A stretch of 32,574 nt of DNA from an uncultured Bacteroidales bacterium (GTDB lineage: Bacteria; Bacteroidota; Bacteroidia; Bacteroidales; FEN-979), in the NCBI GenBank assembly GCA_903916595.1, contig CAIWXI010000029.1, positions 1 through 32,574 on the forward strand, written 5' to 3'. Position 1 is the stretch's first letter; each line of letters opens with the position of its first letter. A program made the position numbers and the translations under genes. The notes under the pieces were generated by a model. It worked only from the letters and a program-made list of their open reading frames with translations. It had not been told where the DNA came from and did no database searches. Positions 1-6,278 of this stretch are shown one piece after another.

Positions 1-132
1 AAGGTTGTCCTGGCCCCACGCTTGCCTTGCAATTTCTGCCAGCAGATGGCCAAGTACCCAATCTTTGTCAATTGTTGAAGGCGGCACGCCTTTGTGTTCA
101 GCTATTTTAAGTATTTCGGATAGCAGGATCAT
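1..132 (-). CDS. AbiEii-like nucleotidyltransferase toxin (N-terminal fragment, cut by window edge)
   Basis: Forty-four codons are open from an ATG at 132 down to the window edge. The peptide begins MILLSEILKIAEHKG and continues with IDKDWVLGHLLAEIA. The (V/I)xKDW segment followed by a helix is typical of the N-terminus of AbiEii/type IV toxin nucleotidyltransferases, in the family's usual position. It starts 4 bases after the stop of the upstream gene, which looks like AbiEi, so the two form the standard antitoxin-toxin operon. Known of the family: AbiEii transfers nucleotides and arrests growth, giving phage abortive infection, while AbiEi represses the operon. The catalytic part lies outside the window, so whether the toxin is intact cannot be seen. 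The identification rests on one short motif plus context. Confidence 0.7.
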   Translation of the reverse strand, partial: MILLSEILKIAEHKGVPPSTIDKDWVLGHLLAEIARQAWGQDNL

Positions 133-136
133 ACAA

Positions 137-937
137 TTATGAGCGGTTTTGGACGATGTCAATGATTTGTTCCCTGGTTATGTTTAATCTTAGTCCCCAG
201 GTTGAAAGGAATTCTCCCTCATCCGGGCCCAAGGGGTCGAGCAAGGCATAACGTTTGTTCAACCTTGCTGTTGTCATCTTTCTGAAGTTGTGATACCCAT
301 GTTGGCCAATGATTTCAGATAGGAAAGCGATCCTCTTAAGAACCGCAAGATTGTTTGTTTTAACTCCATACTCAAAGAGCTTGTCAGCGCTGAGACCGGT
401 TGTCGCAAAGGCTCTGATCAGTTCACTGTAGCCACTTGAATATTCCGGGTTTCCGAAACAATCCAACAATGTCTTCTCCTTATCTGTAACAGGGAAAGAG
501 TTCTGACCATAACCAGTTTGCATGATTCCGAAAAACTTGTTGTTCAATACTTTTACAAATTTATACCTGACATTGAAGATGCTTTTCGATGGTTTATAGC
601 GGGGTGATTGCACAAAAACGACATTGGGTATCTGTTCGGTCATCAGATGATGGTTAAGCGCCGACCAATAGGCTATACAGCCATCACCGGTTAAAAATGA
701 TCCGATTACCTTTTCATTTCTGAATCCATACCGGCAGTATTTTCCACGTTCAAGTCTGTCAATCATTTTTTTCCGGGCAAGGTTCTCCAGAATTTCATTG
801 ATGTGGGGGCTGGGAATGGCTGTCAGTTTGCTCAGCTGTTCCATGGTAAATACAGACAACTCCTGATCATCCAGGAATTTCAATATATCCAGATGATGAT
901 CAGGCAGACGCTCAAATATTTTGGTTCCTTTTGGCAT
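137..937 (-). CDS. AbiEi-family type IV antitoxin / transcriptional regulator
   Basis: The 266-residue protein has an N-terminal winged-helix segment (residues about 10-75: LDILKFLDDQELSVFTMEQL, then a recognition-helix stretch and a basic wing ERGKYCRYGF). A longer C-terminal domain follows with the pattern seen in AbiEi antitoxins: an ALNHH..TEQIPN segment, a VRYKFVKV strand, TDKEKTLLDCF near residue 155 and a Leu-rich helical end. The family both neutralises the AbiEii toxin and represses its own promoter through the winged helix. The downstream toxin-like gene starts 4 bases after this stop. Upstream lie a TAnnTTTG promoter element and a 9-bp-arm inverted repeat, a plausible autoregulatory operator. 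The start at 937 is the first ATG downstream of those elements. Family is confident; its partner and target are inferred. Confidence 0.82.
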   Translation of the reverse strand: MPKGTKIFERLPDHHLDILKFLDDQELSVFTMEQLSKLTAIPSPHINEILENLARKKMIDRLERGKYCRYGFRNEKVIGSFLTGDGCIAYWSALNHHLMTEQIPNVVFVQSPRYKPSKSIFNVRYKFVKVLNNKFFGIMQTGYGQNSFPVTDKEKTLLDCFGNPEYSSGYSELIRAFATTGLSADKLFEYGVKTNNLAVLKRIAFLSEIIGQHGYHNFRKMTTARLNKRYALLDPLGPDEGEFLSTWGLRLNITREQIIDIVQNRS

Positions 938-953
938 TACAATACGAACTTAT

Positions 954-978
954 ATAGACCCCTAAAAAAGGGGTCTAT
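954..978 (-). promoter_or_regulatory. Inverted repeat, probable AbiEi operator or 5' UTR hairpin
   Basis: Perfect 9-bp arms ATAGACCCC (954-962) and GGGGTCTAT (970-978) flank a 7-base A-rich spacer. The element lies 17 bases upstream of the antitoxin start and just downstream of a TAnnTTTG element on the same strand, so it covers the expected transcription start. Known AbiEi proteins bind inverted repeats in their own promoters. No U-run follows, so a terminator is unlikely. The operator role is inferred. Confidence 0.55.
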
Positions 979-986
979 CGTTTGTA

Positions 987-994
987 CAAAGGTA
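987..994 (-). promoter_or_regulatory. Bacteroidota -7 element of the AbiE operon
   Basis: Read on the minus strand this is TACCTTTG, an exact match to the Bacteroidota sigma-70 element TAnnTTTG. It lies about 50 bases upstream of the antitoxin ATG. No clear TTG -33 box is seen at the usual spacing. Confidence 0.45.
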
Positions 995-1232
995 ATAAAA
1001 TATTCACTTTGGCCTCTTTGGGTCTTGTTTTCTTTTCAGGTTTCATATAGGTACGTTTATGGAGGTGAGGCGCATACAATAGATCGATCAATTTTTCCGA
1101 TTTTTCTCTGGCATCAATGAGCAAAGTCAGCCGGCTGGATATCGAGGTATTAAGTTATTACAAGTAAGTTAAGATGTCAATTCGAATTTATTTCCAGCCT
1201 TCATGTATATCCAAAATAAGAAAATCAACATT
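995..1232. other. Spacer with no recognised gene
   Basis: This is the remainder of a roughly 295-base gap between two minus-strand genes. It has only short chance open frames, including a 16-codon one at 1117 on the plus strand. AATTCGAATT at about 1177 is palindromic. I see no terminator hairpin with a U-run, RNA gene or repeat here. Confidence 0.5.
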
Positions 1233-1733
1233 TTAAAACGGGAGTTCATCTTCGTCATTTACCGGAGTGACACCAGGGTGTTCTTCATCATCGGGCTGGT
1301 CTTCCCCTGCACTGCAACTGCACAATTCGCCATACGGGCAAGTTTCGGGATCACCTGTACAAAGTTCCAGGTCGTACCCTGAAGAAGCTAAATACTGAAC
1401 CGGTTCATCCCAATTACTGATGAGGATGTCATAAAGTAGTTCGGGCGGGAAATCATCGGGGATATCAACGATTTCAACCCCGATACTTTCAAGCAAGTTG
1501 AGTATAGCCTGATTAACCCTGACCGCATCATCACCAGAAAGCAGATACATTTCCGGAAAAACCTTTTCGTCAATTCCGGTCCATTCAGCGATGGGTTTAA
1601 ACGGAACCAGCGCCAGTTCCGCCGCAAACTGTAAATTTTCAAGATGCGGAGGAGTTTCAATAAATGGCGCGGCGGGTGGGTTTTGTGCGGCCTCTTCGAG
1701 GTCGTCGATGAGTTGTTGGATGTAACGTTTCAT
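1233..1733 (-). CDS. Unknown acidic protein with SSB-like C-terminal tail
   Basis: I do not recognise this 166-residue protein as a named family. It starts MKRYIQQLIDDLEEAAQN, an amphipathic helix, followed by a Pro-rich stretch and a mixed central region (about 35-120). A Cys-rich segment with five cysteines (ELCTGDPETCPYGELCSCS) could hold a metal but matches no zinc finger I know. The last 25 residues are almost all Asp, Glu and Pro and end NDEDELPF. That end resembles the acidic tip plus terminal Pro-Phe of single-stranded DNA-binding protein, which recruits repair and replication partners. There is no signal peptide, so it is probably cytoplasmic. It lies downstream of a truncated WYL regulator on the same strand, with an inverted repeat between them. 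Coding is supported by the long open frame and coherent composition; function is unknown. Confidence 0.65.
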   Translation of the reverse strand: MKRYIQQLIDDLEEAAQNPPAAPFIETPPHLENLQFAAELALVPFKPIAEWTGIDEKVFPEMYLLSGDDAVRVNQAILNLLESIGVEIVDIPDDFPPELLYDILISNWDEPVQYLASSGYDLELCTGDPETCPYGELCSCSAGEDQPDDEEHPGVTPVNDEDELPF

Positions 1734-1813
1734 GAGGGCTTTATTTCATACGAGAGTTGCCATAACCATTTCGAGGGAATAAAAAGTAACGGAATAGTTT
1801 TTGCTATCGGCGG

Positions 1814-1840
1814 CAGTTGTAAAGTAATTCCTTACAACTG
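1814..1840. promoter_or_regulatory. Inverted repeat, candidate operator
   Basis: Arms CAGTTGTAA (1814-1822) and TTACAACTG (1832-1840) are perfect 9-bp complements. One mismatch and one further G-C pair lie inside. The repeat sits between the stop of the WYL-type regulator and the start of the unknown acidic protein, about 80 bases upstream of the latter. There is no adjacent T-run, so an operator or mRNA hairpin is more likely than an intrinsic terminator. Confidence 0.4.
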
Positions 1841-1864
1841 AATTGGTATCTAACTCGCTCTCTT

Positions 1865-2419
1865 TTAATAATTTATCTGTCTGCTTTCTGGTTCAAAACA
1901 CCAGACAAAACTGTAATTCAATGTAAATTCAAAGGGTTCGGTAACGCGGTCAGCCACGGTGCTGCTGTTGGATGAATGGTATCCGGTCAATTTCACACAT
2001 TTTTTATTTTCAATGGCTCTGATCATACTGATCACCTTTTCGGAATTCTCCTTTTTTACCACGGGATAGGGAACGCCTTTCAGATCGTACATCGCGTAAA
2101 GTTTCCGTGCCAGGTTTTGCTTGATATAGGTTTCATCGTCAAGCGCCAGAATGGCCCGATTTAAGATCCATGCCTCTTCACGGGTGAAATGCAATAAGTC
2201 GCTTATATCTTTCAGGTAGGGACTTTCCTTATCTACCTTGATCAAATTATCATTCCGGGTTATGATAAAACCCGCATCACGCAGGGTTTCGAGATATCTG
2301 TAAACTGTGCGTTCCGACATTTCCAATCGCAGGGCAATCTCATGAACACTGTTGCCAAAACTGCCCGAAAGCATCATTAACAGACGTAACAAACGTTCCA
2401 GTTTAGGCTGGTCAGCCAT
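1865..2419 (-). CDS. HTH/WYL transcriptional regulator, C-terminally truncated
   Basis: Residues about 5-60 form a DeoR/HTH_11-type helix-turn-helix (LRLLMMLSGS, then ALRLEMSERTVYRYLETLRD). A middle region leads into a WYL domain beginning near residue 125 (VISMIRAIENKKCVKLTGY) and containing TEPFEFTLNYSFVWCFEPES. In the YafY/PafC-like family the chain continues with a (L/Y)FK..RI segment and about 140 more residues, giving roughly 320. Here it stops at 184 in the middle of that conserved strand. Immediately after the stop, frame 0 reads KRAS then another stop, so the continuation has decayed or been lost. Known family members sense a ligand through WYL and regulate DNA-damage or defence genes. 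The truncated form may bind DNA without sensing, or may be a pseudogene. Confidence 0.65.
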   Translation of the reverse strand: MADQPKLERLLRLLMMLSGSFGNSVHEIALRLEMSERTVYRYLETLRDAGFIITRNDNLIKVDKESPYLKDISDLLHFTREEAWILNRAILALDDETYIKQNLARKLYAMYDLKGVPYPVVKKENSEKVISMIRAIENKKCVKLTGYHSSNSSTVADRVTEPFEFTLNYSFVWCFEPESRQINY

Positions 2420-2562
2420 GGAGAAAGGGTTTCAAGTTAAATTTCAAAGAAGAAATCAGCAAAAATTGTTCTCGTATGTAAAGCTACGAAAGTTTTTTGC
2501 TTACATAAAAGGAAAGAACTTATTTAACGCTGTGTTTTAGCAAATACCGCTGTTAAAGCGCT

Positions 2563-2576
2563 ATCTGCCATCTGCC
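2563..2576. repeat. Short heptanucleotide repeat (2 units of ATCTGCC)
   Basis: Two exact copies of ATCTGCC are followed by the imperfect ATCCGTT, immediately before the stop of the DUF4143 remnant. Rotated on the minus strand the unit is GATGGCA, so it shares a GATG core with the larger arrays of the window. Confidence 0.5.
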
Positions 2577-2581
2577 ATCCG

Positions 2582-3076
2582 TTACTTTAAAAACCCAAAC
2601 AGCCAAAGCGGTATTTTGTTACCGGAGCCGTATTCCAGATCATCGGCAGCGACGTATGCGTCGGGATGGTCCTGCAACTGCTTTTTTCCTTTGGTCTTAC
2701 CGCCGATCTCAAAAAGCCATATGTTATCTACAAGGAAATCACCTGATTCGGGATAGGTAACGCTGTGCCTGCAGGAAACCTGATTCAGGAAAAACGTCTC
2801 GCGCAGGTTGCCTGTACCGGTGTTGGCTGTGGTAAGTGCAAACATATGGTTAGGGTGGTCCAGGTATATTTTTTGAGGTTTCTGCATCCGGCTGATCCCT
2901 TTTGCTGCAGTATAAAGCTGCTTGATGACTCTTGCATCTTCAAGCAGATGCAGATAGTAAATGATAGTGTTCCTGCTGATTCCTGTTCTTTCACTCAGCT
3001 TCTGAATATTGGGTTTAAAAGGGACACCTTCAGAAATAATAGAAAGGAGAAGCCTTATGTTATCAACACTCGACAT
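2582..3076 (-). pseudogene. C-terminal remnant of an AAA/DUF4143 ATPase
   Basis: The 164-residue frame matches only the C-terminal part of the large Bacteroidota family of P-loop ATPases with a DUF4143 domain. The diagnostic segments are FKPNIQKLSERTGISRNT (a winged helix), GISRMQKPQKIYLDH, NLRETFFLNQV, GDFLVDNIWLFEIGGK and the terminal IPLWLFGFLK. The nuclease-like part with D, E and K residues (SGDFLVD, FEIGGK) is kept. The N-terminal Walker A/B ATPase half, about 230 residues in relatives, is absent. The frame stays open upstream of the ATG with family-like residues as far as a GATATCC repeat at 3098, beyond which lies the stop of the kinase gene. It is therefore a fragment, probably left by a deletion ending at that repeat. 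A short functional protein cannot be excluded. Confidence 0.75.
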
Positions 3077-3097
3077 AGGAATGTCGATGATGTTAGG

Positions 3098-3118
3098 GAT
3101 ATCCGATATCCGATATCC
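3098..3118. repeat. Heptanucleotide repeat (3 units of GATATCC)
   Basis: Three exact head-to-tail copies of GATATCC lie 2 bases beyond the stop of the histidine kinase gene, at the broken 5' edge of the DUF4143 remnant. Each unit holds the palindrome GATATC. Confidence 0.8.
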
Positions 3119-3120
3119 GG

Positions 3121-4179
3121 TTAAGCTTTCCTCAACGTAAACCCGAACGTCGTGCCTACTCCCACGGTGCTTCTCACATTGATCGTCTGCTGATGGGCTT
3201 CGATAATGTGTTTGACGATTGCCAGGCCCAGGCCTTTGCCTTTTGTTGAAGTTTCGCGGCCGCGTGATGTGCGGTAGAAACGTTCGAACACCCTGGGCAG
3301 GTCATCCTGGTCTATCCCTACGCCGTTATCGGTGACTTCCACGAGTATGTTTTCGTCCATATCGAAGAAACTTATTTTACTGCGGCCATTCTGGTCGAGG
3401 CCATAACGGATAGAGTTGTCAATAATGTTTGTAAGTACCTGGCAGATCTTGTCGCGGTCGGCATGAACCCAAACAGGTTTAACCGGCTGGTTGATAATTA
3501 CCTGTATCTCCTTATCATGGGCTTTCATTTCAAGCATTTCAACTACTTCATGTGTAACGGCAACGATATCAAAACGGACTTTATTCAGATAAAGCTGGCC
3601 CGACTCGAGCTGGGTGATTTCGCCCAGGTCTTCAACAATCTTAATCAGCCGTTCCACGCTCACTTCGGTCCGCCTCAGGTATTCCTTATTGATTTTGGGA
3701 TCATCCAGTCCGCCGTCAATCAAAGTCGAAACATACCCCTGAACATTAAACAAAGGAGTTTTCAGTTCATGTGACATGTTGCCTATAAAATCTTTACGGT
3801 ATTCTTCCAGCTGTTTCAGGCGTTCAATTTCCTTCTGTTTTTCCGCCCCCCAATGGGTGACCTCCTGCTCCACATTGTCGAGGATGTCGCGGCTGGAACG
3901 AAACCTCTGTCGGTTGGTTTTCTGGGTCTTCACGCTGTAAATCGATTTGTAGATCAGTCGGATCTTCGAATAAATAAATTTATCGACGGTATAGCGGAAG
4001 AAAAAATAGGTTCCGGTAAACAGCAGTCCGCCGGTCACCAAAAGCATGCCATACATCGCAAAATCGCTCAGGGATGCGGGATGCAGGATGCAGGATGTGA
4101 AAAAGGACAGTAAAACATACCCGGCTGTTACAACCGAAGCATTCAGCAGGGCAATTGCGCGGGGGTCATGGAACTTCAT
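3121..4179 (-). CDS. PhoR-like sensor histidine kinase
   Basis: The 352-residue membrane kinase has two N-terminal transmembrane helices (about 11-27 and 41-62) joined by a short loop. A cytoplasmic linker follows, then the HisKA dimerisation domain with H-box MSHELKTPL (phospho-acceptor H137) and an HATPase domain with N-box NIIDNSIRYG, G1 DNGVGI and G2 KGKGLGLAIVKHI. It should autophosphorylate H137 and pass phosphate to the adjacent regulator, whose stop it overlaps by 4 bases (ATGA). That overlap indicates translational coupling in one operon. The extracytoplasmic loop is too short for a ligand-binding domain. Residues 28-36 of this loop are encoded by four degenerate heptanucleotide repeats, so slippage by one unit would shift the frame. 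The signal is not evident. Confidence 0.93.
   Translation of the reverse strand: MKFHDPRAIALLNASVVTAGYVLLSFFTSCILHPASLSDFAMYGMLLVTGGLLFTGTYFFFRYTVDKFIYSKIRLIYKSIYSVKTQKTNRQRFRSSRDILDNVEQEVTHWGAEKQKEIERLKQLEEYRKDFIGNMSHELKTPLFNVQGYVSTLIDGGLDDPKINKEYLRRTEVSVERLIKIVEDLGEITQLESGQLYLNKVRFDIVAVTHEVVEMLEMKAHDKEIQVIINQPVKPVWVHADRDKICQVLTNIIDNSIRYGLDQNGRSKISFFDMDENILVEVTDNGVGIDQDDLPRVFERFYRTSRGRETSTKGKGLGLAIVKHIIEAHQQTINVRSTVGVGTTFGFTLRKA
4071..4098. repeat. Four heptanucleotide units inside the kinase coding region
   Basis: On the plus strand the units are GGGATGC, GGGATGC, AGGATGC and AGGATGT. In the kinase they encode TSCILHPAS, the loop between the two membrane helices. The same CATCC-type heptads, on the other strand and non-coding, occur at 11104. 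Confidence 0.75.
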
Positions 4180-4862
4180 TCGTTTTCATATTTATAGCCG
4201 ACTCCTTTGATGGTGCGGATGCGGTCAGTGCCTACCTTCTCGCGTATCCTGCGAATATGCACGTCGATCGTACGGTCGCCAACGATAACCCCTTCACCCC
4301 ACACCCGGGTAAAGATATCTTCGCGGGTGAATACATTCCCGGGTTTCGAAACCAGCAATTGCAGAATCTCGAACTCTTTGCGGGTTAGGATGATCTCCAC
4401 ATCATTCTTCAGAACCCTGTACTGATCCTGATCTACAATAAATTCTTTCGTGATGATCTTTCCCGATATTTCGGGGATGGCCCTGTACCTTCGTAACAAG
4501 GCTTGTATACGGCTGATGAGGACTTTCGGTTTGATAGGTTTGGTTACGTAATCATCGGCCCCGGCTTCGAAACCCGCTATCTGTGAGTAATCTTCACCCC
4601 GGGCCGTGAGAAATACGATGAGTGAATTCTGCATTCCTTGTATACGGCGGATTTGGTGGCAGGTCTCAATCCCGTCGAGGCCCGGCATCATGATATCGAG
4701 TATGACAAGGTGGGGTTTATACTCCGAAGCCAGTTCCAGGGCTTTTTGTCCGTTAGACGCCTTCAGAATCTGAAAGCCCTCCCTGGCCAGGTTATACCCC
4801 AGAAACTCGAGGATATCGGCTTCGTCATCCGCCAGAAGAATAATGGTATCTTTGTTTTCCAT
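4176..4862 (-). CDS. OmpR/PhoB-family response regulator
   Basis: The receiver domain (1-120) has the acidic pair D12/D13 in LLADDEADIL, phospho-acceptor D56 in HLVILDIMMPGLDG, T86 in FLTARGED and K108 in DDYVTKPIKP. It is followed by a winged-helix output domain (about 130-228) with ILTRKEFEILQLL, the recognition-helix region and the terminal IRTIKGVGYKYE. The open frame extends upstream to a TTG at 4895, but that TTG overlaps the TAnnTTTG promoter element at 4884-4891. The ATG at 4862 (MENKDTIILL) is therefore the proper start and gives the standard 228-residue length. It forms an operon with the downstream kinase through a 4-base stop/start overlap. It is a DNA-binding regulator; targets are unknown. 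Confidence 0.93.
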   Translation of the reverse strand: MENKDTIILLADDEADILEFLGYNLAREGFQILKASNGQKALELASEYKPHLVILDIMMPGLDGIETCHQIRRIQGMQNSLIVFLTARGEDYSQIAGFEAGADDYVTKPIKPKVLISRIQALLRRYRAIPEISGKIITKEFIVDQDQYRVLKNDVEIILTRKEFEILQLLVSKPGNVFTREDIFTRVWGEGVIVGDRTIDVHIRRIREKVGTDRIRTIKGVGYKYENE

Positions 4863-4883
4863 AAAGGAATTACATTCGTCCAA

Positions 4884-4891
4884 CAAATTTA
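4884..4891 (-). promoter_or_regulatory. -7 element of the two-component operon
   Basis: Read on the minus strand this is TAAATTTG, an exact TAnnTTTG match, 21 bases upstream of the ATG at 4862. It fixes the regulator start, since the upstream TTG alternative would lie on top of the promoter. Confidence 0.55.
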
Positions 4892-4927
4892 GCAAAATAG
4901 CGTTACATCAGGGTAAAACCTAACATC

Positions 4928-5551
4928 ATGAGCAGGATACTCGTTTGTTTTTTGTTTTTATTACCGCTGATGAGTTTTTCGCAGAAGTTCAACGGGGGGA
5001 TTCTGGCAGGGGGGAATGTGAGCCAGGTCGACGGTGACACGTATGAAGGGTATCATAAGATCGGCTACCAGGCAGGCGCATTTGTGAGCCTCAGGGTATC
5101 CCGGCATTCCTCGTTTCAGATGGAGATGGAGTATTTTCAGAAAGGAAGCCGCAAGGTTTCCAATCCCGATAAAGGTGATATGGACGATTATTTGCTTCGG
5201 ATTCATTACCTCGAGATACCTCTTTTGTACCAGTACACATTTGCGAAACGTGTACAGGCGGAAGTGGGGCCGGTGGCCGATGTTCTGCTGGGTTCATACG
5301 ACGGGTACAACGGACAGCCAGTGCCAAACCTGGTTCCTTTACGAACCATCACCCTTGCCGGGATACTCGGCATTGCCTGCTATATCACTCCCCATCTCAA
5401 AGCCGGGTTCCGCCTGAATTACTCCCTGCTTTCGATACGACAGACGGGAAATCCACAACCAGGCTACAGGCGCATCTTTTTCGAAACCGGACAGTACAAT
5501 AATGTCTTATCTTTGACCCTGTCGTGGGATTTCAGGAAGTTTGAATTTTAA
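4928..5551 (+). CDS. PorT-family outer-membrane beta-barrel protein
   Basis: The protein has 207 residues with a signal peptide (MSRILVCFLFLLPLMSFSQ, cleavage near residue 18) and a series of alternating amphipathic strands. These include GGILAGGNVSQVDGD, YQAGAFVSLRVS, SFQMEMEYFQKGS, IHYLEIPLLYQYTF and a last strand VLSLTLSWDF. The order 'GhxxGxNxSqvdGD... hhYLEIPLLhqY' is the PorT/outer membrane beta-barrel family signature. PorT itself takes part in type IX secretion, but this family contains many barrels of unknown role and the label does not imply secretion. The gene is divergent from the two-component operon and followed by ubiX 20 bases later. The ubiX promoter element overlaps its stop, so the two genes may be transcribed separately. 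Confidence 0.82.
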   Translation: MSRILVCFLFLLPLMSFSQKFNGGILAGGNVSQVDGDTYEGYHKIGYQAGAFVSLRVSRHSSFQMEMEYFQKGSRKVSNPDKGDMDDYLLRIHYLEIPLLYQYTFAKRVQAEVGPVADVLLGSYDGYNGQPVPNLVPLRTITLAGILGIACYITPHLKAGFRLNYSLLSIRQTGNPQPGYRRIFFETGQYNNVLSLTLSWDFRKFEF

Positions 5552-5556
5552 ATTTG
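5549..5556 (+). promoter_or_regulatory. -7 element before ubiX
   Basis: TAAATTTG is an exact TAnnTTTG match overlapping the stop of the barrel gene, 15 bases before the TTG start of ubiX. No convincing -33 box is seen. Confidence 0.45.
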
Positions 5557-5571
5557 CCAAAATAGCGGGAT

Positions 5572-6132
5572 TTGAATAATAAACTCATCATAGGAATTAC
5601 CGGGGCTTCCGGTTCGCTTTACGGAAAGCTGTTGCTGGAGAAGCTCGTGGGCCTTAGCGGACAGCTGAAAGATGTTTCGGTGATCTTCTCCGAAAATGCA
5701 AGGCTGGTATGGGAGTTCGAACTCGGACCTATCGATGTGGCCTCGCTTCCGTTCACGATCTATAAACCCAACGATTTTTTTGCTCCCATGGCCTCGGGTT
5801 CCGCGGGCTATACCGCTATGATCATCTGTCCGTGTTCGATGGGAACCCTCGGCCGTATTGCTTCCGGAGTTTCCGACGACCTGATGACCCGGGCCGCGGA
5901 TGTTATTTTAAAGGAAAAACGCAGGCTGGTACTCGTCACTCGTGAGGCTCCCCTTAACCTCATCCACCTGAACAACATGAAACTTCTTGCCGAAGCCGGA
6001 GCCGTGATTTGCCCCGCATCTCCTTCGTTCTACTCCAAACCCAAAACCATCGAAGAAGCCGTTATGACCGTGGTTGACCGGGCACTGACCCTGGCGGGAC
6101 TGGAGGTGGACGGATACCGCTGGGGGGGGTAG
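5572..6132 (+). CDS. ubiX: UbiX flavin prenyltransferase
   Basis: The 186-residue flavoprotein has the family landmarks GITGASGSLYG (residues 8-18, phosphate/FMN loop), VIFSENARLVWEFE, PMASGSAGYTAMIICPCSMGT (about 75-95) with the conserved PMASG and CPCSMGTL motifs, and LVTREAPLN in the C-terminal part. UbiX joins dimethylallyl phosphate to FMN to make prenylated FMN, the cofactor of UbiD-type (de)carboxylases. No ubiD is present in the window. The start is a TTG, since no ATG or GTG precedes the nucleotide-binding motif. The gene ends in a run of eight G residues (6122-6129) that encodes the final Gly-Gly, followed two bases after the stop by a 14-copy heptamer array. Slippage in the G run would extend the protein into the array. 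Confidence 0.93.
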   Translation: MNNKLIIGITGASGSLYGKLLLEKLVGLSGQLKDVSVIFSENARLVWEFELGPIDVASLPFTIYKPNDFFAPMASGSAGYTAMIICPCSMGTLGRIASGVSDDLMTRAADVILKEKRRLVLVTREAPLNLIHLNNMKLLAEAGAVICPASPSFYSKPKTIEEAVMTVVDRALTLAGLEVDGYRWGG

Positions 6133-6134
6133 CG

Positions 6135-6232
6135 GATGTACGATGTACGATGTACGATGTACGATGTACGATGTACGATGTGCGATGTACGATGTACGAT
6201 GTACGATGTACGATGTACGATGTACGATGTAC
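6135..6232. repeat. Heptanucleotide tandem array, 14 copies of GATGTAC
   Basis: Fourteen head-to-tail units of GATGTAC occupy 98 bases, beginning 2 bases after the ubiX stop. Unit 7 has one substitution (A to G at 6182); the rest are identical. The unit has no stop codon in any of the six frames and contains ATG on the plus strand. The reverse complement of the same heptamer makes the array at 12602, so the two arrays are inverted relative to each other. Confidence 0.97.
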
Positions 6233-6278
6233 GAATTGGAAAGGTTAAGATTGAAGATTATTTAGAATATACCAGATA

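Noticed and set aside
803-1120. 105-residue plus-strand open frame
   Set aside because: Mostly antisense to the AbiEi-like gene, with no recognisable features.
1117-1167. Sixteen-codon plus-strand frame (MSKVSRLDIEVLSYYK)
   Set aside because: It is too short to support, with no promoter element or continuation in another frame that I can recognise.
2472-2489. TCGTA/TACGA inverted repeat upstream of the WYL regulator as operator
   Set aside because: Arms are only 5 bp with an 8-base spacer in A/T-rich DNA, which is within chance expectation.
4863-4895. Eleven-residue N-terminal extension of the response regulator from a TTG
   Set aside because: It overlaps the TAAATTTG promoter element and lengthens the receiver beyond the family start. 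The ATG at 4862 fits better.
6135-6232. CRISPR array
   Set aside because: The repeat unit is 7 bases with no spacers and no cas genes nearby; the same holds for the array at 12602.
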